Positions 6,507 to 9,414 of a stretch of DNA of 9,414 nucleotides are shown piece after piece (the stretch's first letter is position 1; each line of letters begins with the position of its first letter). The notes below the pieces were generated by a model. The model ran no database searches and was not told the DNA's origin. It was given only the letters and a program-made list of their open reading frames with translations. A program made the translations under genes and the position numbers. Where the stretch lies: the NCBI GenBank assembly GCA_016294105.1, contig JAEDCN010000045.1:1-9414 (forward strand), written 5' to 3'. The DNA is from Treponema sp. Its GTDB lineage: Bacteria > Spirochaetota > Spirochaetia > Treponematales > Treponemataceae.

Positions 6507-7067
6507 GTGGCCAGAGAGAGAAAATCAAATCCACGAAAAATGCGACCTCTATTTCTTGTCCTTTGTGAAGGAGAGACTGAAGAGAATTATGTTAATTTTT
6601 TAAGACAGAACTACAGACTTCCTATCAAAATTGTTCCCAAAATTATTGGCAGTAAAATTACTCAAGAAATTATTATGCGTCATAAAAAAGAATTTGATGG
6701 TAGTGAAACATCTATAAAAACTTTTTTGATGTATGATGGAGATTTGCCTGAAGTATTGGAAAATTTACAGAAGTGCAATGGCATTTTACTGATAAGTAAG
6801 CCTTGCATTGAAATTTGGTTTATTGCACATTACAAGATTCCTACAGAAGCTGATATCACAAGTACAAATTGCGTAAAGCAATTAAAATCAATCAAAAATT
6901 GGGAGAATTATAAGAAATAAATTTTAACTTCTGTTCAAGAATTAGATTTATGGAACAAAAGGCTTGATGCTGTAAATAATATGGAGTCAAAAAATACAGC
7001 TTCTAAAACTTATAGTTCAATTTTCGAACTTATAAAGATATTAGAAGCTGAATCAAGGAATAAGTAA
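6507..7067 (+). pseudogene. rloB: RloB-like Toprim-type partner of RloA, interrupted by an in-frame TAA
   Basis: The frame starts with GTG 2 nt after rloA, with GGGAGAG inside the rloA end as ribosome site. Residues 14-26 (PLFLVLCEGETEE) carry the Toprim-like glutamate Glu21. MYDGDLPE has Asp77 and Asp79, like the Toprim DxD. SKPCIEIWFIAHY (97-109) is the RloB hallmark, usually NPCFEIWFLLHF. At codon 138 (6918-6920) there is a TAA. The same frame then runs on for 48 codons (LTSVQELDLW, AVNNMES, TYSSIFELIKIL) to a TAA at 7065-7067, giving the usual length of about 186 and the expected C-terminal helices. So this is one point lesion, not a frameshift. The truncated 137-residue form keeps all acidic residues named above, and partial function cannot be ruled out. 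A sequencing error is also possible. Confidence 0.8.
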
Positions 7068-7072
7068 ATCTT

Positions 7073-7291
7073 TTACCAAGTAACTACAGTATCAACAATC
7101 TCCTGTTGTTCGCTAGCTGTTCTTCTTAAATAAATACGAGTTGTTTCTATACTTTCATGTCCCATTAAATCAGCAAGTAAAGCAATATCACTGTATTTTT
7201 CAAGAAAGTTTTTTGCATAACGGTGTCGAAAGGAATGAGGATAAACAACTTTTTTACTAATCCCATATTTTCGAGCATAATTTTGATTGTG
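7073..7291 (-). pseudogene. C-terminal catalytic part of a tyrosine recombinase
   Basis: The reverse strand reads 72 residues to a TAA at 7073-7075. It contains PHSFRHRYAKNF (the HxxR box with catalytic His and Arg), LMGHES (box II His) and TTRIYLRR with the nucleophilic Tyr, ending in EQQEIVDTVVTW. These are the last three of the catalytic residues. The first Arg and Lys and the whole arm-binding and core-binding domains are missing, because the frame is broken upstream at 7292 where IS256-type sequence begins. Family members with this ending are often found beside type I hsdS genes, where they shuffle specificity domains; the nearby HsdS stub fits that. It is convergent to rloB with 5 bp between the stop codons. 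It is inactive as it stands. Confidence 0.85.
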
Positions 7292-7572
7292 TCAAGTTTA
7301 GTTCGCAATTTTGTTCCTGAAAAAAGCCGCAAATCCATCATGCTGCGTCAAACAGAATCTCCTTTTGAAGTTTTATTGAACCGGCATTCATATAGCAACG
7401 CTCAGTCTGCCAGTCATCTGAATACTCAAGCAGATAGCTTGTTATCAGTATTATATAAGAATCCGTTGAAGGGAAAATGCCGACAACAGAGGAGCGCCTT
7501 CGAATTTCACGGTTGAGCCGTTCAAGGGTGTTCGTGCTTGAAATCTTGCGGCCGTCCAGTTCCTTTTTTCAA
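7290..7572 (-). mobile_element. 3' fragment of an IS256-family insertion sequence
   Basis: The fragment holds the end of a mutator-type transposase plus, after its stop, about 45 bp that should include the right terminal repeat. Its right-end boundary lies near 7286-7294, where the recombinase frame ends (GTGTCAAG, typical of IS256-type tips). The other side stops near 7566-7575, where the DUF4405 coding sequence begins. The left end and most of the element are gone, so it cannot move by itself. Confidence 0.75.
7338..7570 (-). pseudogene. IS256-family (mutator) transposase, C-terminal fragment
   Basis: The reverse strand gives about 77 residues to TGA (7338-7340). The motif ISSTNTLERLNREIRRRSSV followed by VGIFPSTDS is the hallmark end of IS256/IS285-like transposases (usually TNxxERxNxExRRRxxVVGxFPN). 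The Glu in TNTLER corresponds to the third residue of the DDE triad. The two Asp residues lay upstream and are lost. The end, DWQTERCYMN, matches the usual EEWxTxxRYxxM tail. The frame closes at a TGA just upstream (TCA at 7571-7573 on the plus strand), next to the DUF4405 junction. Confidence 0.85.
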
Positions 7573-8199
7573 ACTCTTTGCCAAAAGGTGTAAGATTGTA
7601 GCAAATAAAATGATAATAGAAATATAATCGATTGCAAAAAGAATGTAGCCTCGTTCTAGGTCGAAGAAGAAAAACTGCTGCTGGAGAATAAGATATTTCC
7701 AGACTCCGCGGGCGATGAAAGCGTAAATGCCGTAAGCGCAGACGAGGACAAGAAGAATGCGGGGAAGGATTTTTGCCGTAACGTTCTGAAAGAGGCGTCC
7801 AACATGCAGTCCGATATGCAGCGACATAAAAAGGTAATACCAGTGGCTGGCAAGCAGATGGGCAATGCGGGCAAAGCCCAGTCCACCCTGAATGTTCAGA
7901 AAAGTAAAAAGCTGATTTGAAAGAATGATTCCACTTATCATCAGAAAGATTGTACAAATCAAAATGCAGCAGTTTATGACAGTCTGCATGATGCGGTAGG
8001 GTTTATATTTTCCTTTGAAAATCCCTCCGTACCAGCGGCGGTTCAAAAAAATGTGAACGCTCCACAGAACAAAAAGCCCTACGCCTAAGATTTCGTGCAC
8101 GATGTCTGCCGGAAACAAATAGTTTCCGCCCATGAGAATGATGGAGAGGATTGTCATTGTAATGTCGATAGTCATTCTTAAGCGCTGGGTTTTTGTCAT
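7522..8199 (-). CDS. DUF4405 membrane cytochrome-like protein with an IS-derived tail
   Basis: The protein has 225 residues from ATG 8199, which overlaps the preceding stop as TAATG and has GGAG upstream; a longer frame to 8214 is less likely. Hydrophobic segments lie at about 10-28, 33-52, 71-93, 113-133, 146-164 and 185-207. Histidines inside or near them (35, 49, 114, 119, 128, 132; note LHIGLHVG) resemble the haem-ligand pattern of DUF4405 and cytochrome b561-like proteins. The likely role is a haem-binding inner-membrane electron carrier, perhaps serving the flavodoxins encoded in front of it; this is inference. After LLAKSLKK (about residue 212) the last 13 residues are read from the IS256 fragment in another frame, so the native C-terminus is lost. 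Because the membrane core is whole, it may still work. Confidence 0.78.
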   Translation of the reverse strand: MTKTQRLRMTIDITMTILSIILMGGNYLFPADIVHEILGVGLFVLWSVHIFLNRRWYGGIFKGKYKPYRIMQTVINCCILICTIFLMISGIILSNQLFTFLNIQGGLGFARIAHLLASHWYYLFMSLHIGLHVGRLFQNVTAKILPRILLVLVCAYGIYAFIARGVWKYLILQQQFFFFDLERGYILFAIDYISIIILFATILHLLAKSLKKGTGRPQDFKHEHP

Positions 8200-8423
8200 T
8201 ATTTTACTCCGCATTTTTTAAGCCATTTTTCTACATCTTTTGAAAGAGATGAGCCACCCGAATAATGGATTGAAAGACCGGCGGTTAGCGTTGCCTTTGG
8301 AGCAAGCTTTGAAATTGCTGTAAGGCTCTGGCCGAATCTTCCGCCTCCATGAGAGCAGAATGGCATAATTGTTTTTCCCGAAAAATCGTAGCTTTCTAGA
8401 AGAGTTGCAATCGGCATTGGAAT
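8199..8423 (-). pseudogene. C-terminal half of a second flavodoxin (fused remnant)
   Basis: The frame reads MPIATLLESYDFSGKTIMPF, then SHGGGRFGQSLTAISKLAP and a terminal VEKWLKKCGVK. These are the later FMN-side loops and last helix of the short (Flavodoxin_4-type) family, compare VYTFVESQNWNGKKLIPLC in the flavodoxin at the right edge. The first half, with the phosphate-binding loop, is absent. Its stop overlaps the DUF4405 start (TAATG), the coupling the original flavodoxin gene would have had. Translation could only come from internal starts such as the GTG at 8447. Confidence 0.8.
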
Positions 8424-8449
8424 GCTTGCACCGGCCGGATTTGTCACCC

Positions 8450-8481
8450 CTACGGTCCCTGAGCCTGTCGAAGGGCCGTAG
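8450..8481. repeat. REP-like palindromic element inside the FGE-like reading frame
   Basis: CTACGG (8450-8455) pairs with CCGTAG (8476-8481) and CCCT (8457-8460) with AGGG (8472-8475), with one bulged T and an 11-nt loop. The core CCCTGAGCCTGTCGAAGGG is a dispersed palindromic repeat type I recognise from several bacterial genomes, including spirochaetes. On the minus strand it is read in frame as GPSTGSGTVG. Confidence 0.7.
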
Positions 8482-9019
8482 TACCCATAATAATCAAAAC
8501 ACCATTCACCAACATTTCCGTAAATGTCAAAAAGTCCATTTGGATTAGCCTTAAAGCTTCCAACATCCAGAGTCTTTCCGCGGTAAATGCCGGGGCGGGT
8601 TTCCAGAACCTCATCATTAAAATAATTCTGCTCAATCTGGTATGGGTAGTGGCCGTAAAAGTTTACATCCTCGGCACCGGGAACCTTGCGGGAATAAAAA
8701 GGAGTAGTGCTTCCAGCCAGGTGATGCTTTCTACAGGCAGTTTATCTCCTGTGAAGTTTGAAGGATTTTTGCCTGTAATTTCGCGCCACTCTTTTTGAGT
8801 AACTTCGAACTTTGCCATGTAAAAAGAAGCAACTGTAACGTGATGTTGAGTTTCATCATTGCTGCGCCAGTCTTCACTTTCAGGGCTTCCCATTGTAAAG
8901 GAGCCGCCTTTTATCAAAACAAAATCATCAGATGGAGAATTATAGTTTGCTGCGCCCGCCATAAACAGAACTCCTAAAGATAAAAAAATTGCAGAAAAAA
9001 GTTTTTTCATAAGGGCTCC

Positions 9020-9414
9020 TTACTTGAGTAAACCTTCAATATATTTTTTGATGTCGCTTCCACTGCCACGGGTAAAATCTTTTCCCCCCTTGAAGTCTAC
9101 GCCCTTTGCAAACTTAGACAAATCTGTGCCGCTACGACCAAGGCCGCTGCCACCGCTAGTACAAAGAGGGATGAGTTTTTTGCCGTTCCAGTTCTGACTT
9201 TCTACAAAGGTGTAAACAATTTTTGGGGCATAATACCACCAGATTGGATAGCAGACCACAACAGTGTCATAGCCCGAAATGTCGATTTTGTTTGCAATTG
9301 CAGGACGGCTTTTCGGGTCGTTACATTCAATTGTGGTCAGGGATTTTTTGTCGTGCCAGTTTAAGTCTTTAAGGTCGTGCTTACTCAGAGGGTAATTTAG
9401 GGTATAACAAAATA
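9020..9414 (-). CDS. Flavodoxin (short, Flavodoxin_4 type), 5' part outside the window
   Basis: The frame is open from the window edge to TAA at 9020-9022, giving 131 residues of C-terminal sequence. Visible parts are a linker NDPKSRPAIANKI, strand and loop DTVVVCYPIWWYYAPKIVYTF (the Trp-Trp loop near FMN), then WNGKKLIPLCTSGGSGLGRS and a last helix SDIKKYIEGLLK. The N-terminal phosphate-binding loop (T/SxTGNT) lies beyond the edge. An internal GTG at 9259 is not the true start, since family-like sequence continues in front of it. It is a cytoplasmic FMN electron carrier. It lies 9 bp before the FGE-like gene, which has its ribosome site in the gap, and is upstream in one operon with DUF4405. 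It resembles the flavodoxin tail fused to the FGE-like gene, so two flavodoxin genes once stood here. Confidence 0.88.
   Translation of the reverse strand, partial: FCYTLNYPLSKHDLKDLNWHDKKSLTTIECNDPKSRPAIANKIDISGYDTVVVCYPIWWYYAPKIVYTFVESQNWNGKKLIPLCTSGGSGLGRSGTDLSKFAKGVDFKGGKDFTRGSGSDIKKYIEGLLK

Larger units (their letters stand above)
8199..9010 (-). pseudogene. FGE-like (sulfatase-modifying factor) secreted protein with internal deletion, fused to a flavodoxin tail
   Basis: The ATG at 9010 has AAGGAG upstream. Residues 1-21 are a signal peptide. VLIKGGSFTMGSPESE and KFEVTQKEW...TGKNPSNF with LPVESITWLEA (to residue 101) are the classic FGE/SUMF1 N-terminal part. Then the frame changes: from 8711 the -1/+2 frame reads STTPFYSRKVPG, EDVNFYGHYPYQIEQNYF, GLFDIYGNVGEWCFDYYG. 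This is the later FGE part, so some codons such as RLPTEAEWEYACRAG are missing. After VTNPAGAS (about 8424) the frame continues without a stop into MPIATLLESYDFSGKTIMPF, the C-terminal half of a flavodoxin, to TAA at 8199-8201; the usual RGGSW end is gone. In bacteria such FGE-like domains often sit in surface or lectin-like proteins without sulfatase partners. It is almost surely non-functional. Confidence 0.82.

Noticed and set aside
6918..6920. Alternative genetic code or selenocysteine-type recoding in rloB
   Set aside because: TAA ends other genes in the window normally (rloA, the HsdS stub, the flavodoxin), and no recoding structure is seen.
7451..7957. 168-residue minus-strand frame
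   Set aside because: It covers the IS fragment and then the DUF4405 gene out of phase, and only its last part is real (the transposase end).
8450..8635. Short minus-strand frame read as an independent small protein
   Set aside because: It is an out-of-phase reading of the FGE-like gene. The correct phase gives GLFDIYGNVGEWCFDYYG, a clear FGE motif.

Overview
The window looks like accessory DNA from a Treponema-like spirochaete. This rests on family resemblance, not on a marker gene. The pointers are a secreted protein ending in a treponemal-style bacterial SH3 domain, a YARHG-domain protein, an omptin-like outer-membrane protein, a formylglycine-generating-enzyme-like (FGE-like) secreted protein, and short flavodoxins next to a DUF4405 membrane cytochrome. 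Base composition changes sharply along the window. By hand count some stretches are under 30% G+C and others about 60%, so the region is a mosaic assembled by several recombination events.

Left part (1-4350). Two plus-strand genes, a YARHG protein and an SH3 protein, each have an AT-rich front and a GC-rich 3' domain. They are followed by a GC-rich Ogt-type DNA repair methyltransferase. An omptin-like gene runs convergent to it, and the two stop codons share one CTAG. A non-coding gap of about 325 bp then carries two near-perfect Rex operators (TTGTGAA-N4-TTCACAA) and a good sigma-70-type promoter. These lead into a short gene that starts like the redox repressor Rex but changes into an unrelated tail after about 45 residues.

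Middle (4432-7570). A GyrI-like small-molecule-binding protein precedes a decayed type I restriction island: the last 23 codons of an HsdS specificity subunit, then rloA (ABC/AAA-type ATPase) and rloB (Toprim-like partner) from their own promoter. rloB has one in-frame TAA, after which the family-like reading frame continues to its natural end. Convergent to rloB is the C-terminal catalytic part of a tyrosine recombinase, cut off by the 3' end of an IS256-family transposase, which is itself cut off. rloA-rloB belongs to the ATPase-plus-Toprim type of anti-phage pair linked to restriction systems, and recombinases of this kind often accompany hsdS genes. The segment therefore reads as the remains of a defence island, with rloA intact.

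Right part (7522-9414, minus strand). One operon runs flavodoxin, FGE-like gene, then DUF4405 membrane cytochrome. The FGE-like gene has lost its middle, with a frame change, and its 3' end is fused in frame to the tail of a second flavodoxin. It also carries a palindromic REP-like repeat in its reading frame. The DUF4405 gene runs into the broken IS256 copy at its 3' end and takes its last codons from it.

In short, at least five genes are broken or chimeric (rex, hsdS, rloB, the recombinase, the FGE-like gene), plus the remnant transposase. Intact-looking genes are the SH3 gene, ogt, the omptin-like gene, the GyrI-like gene and rloA. The YARHG gene may be missing its 5' end, and the flavodoxin is cut by the window edge.
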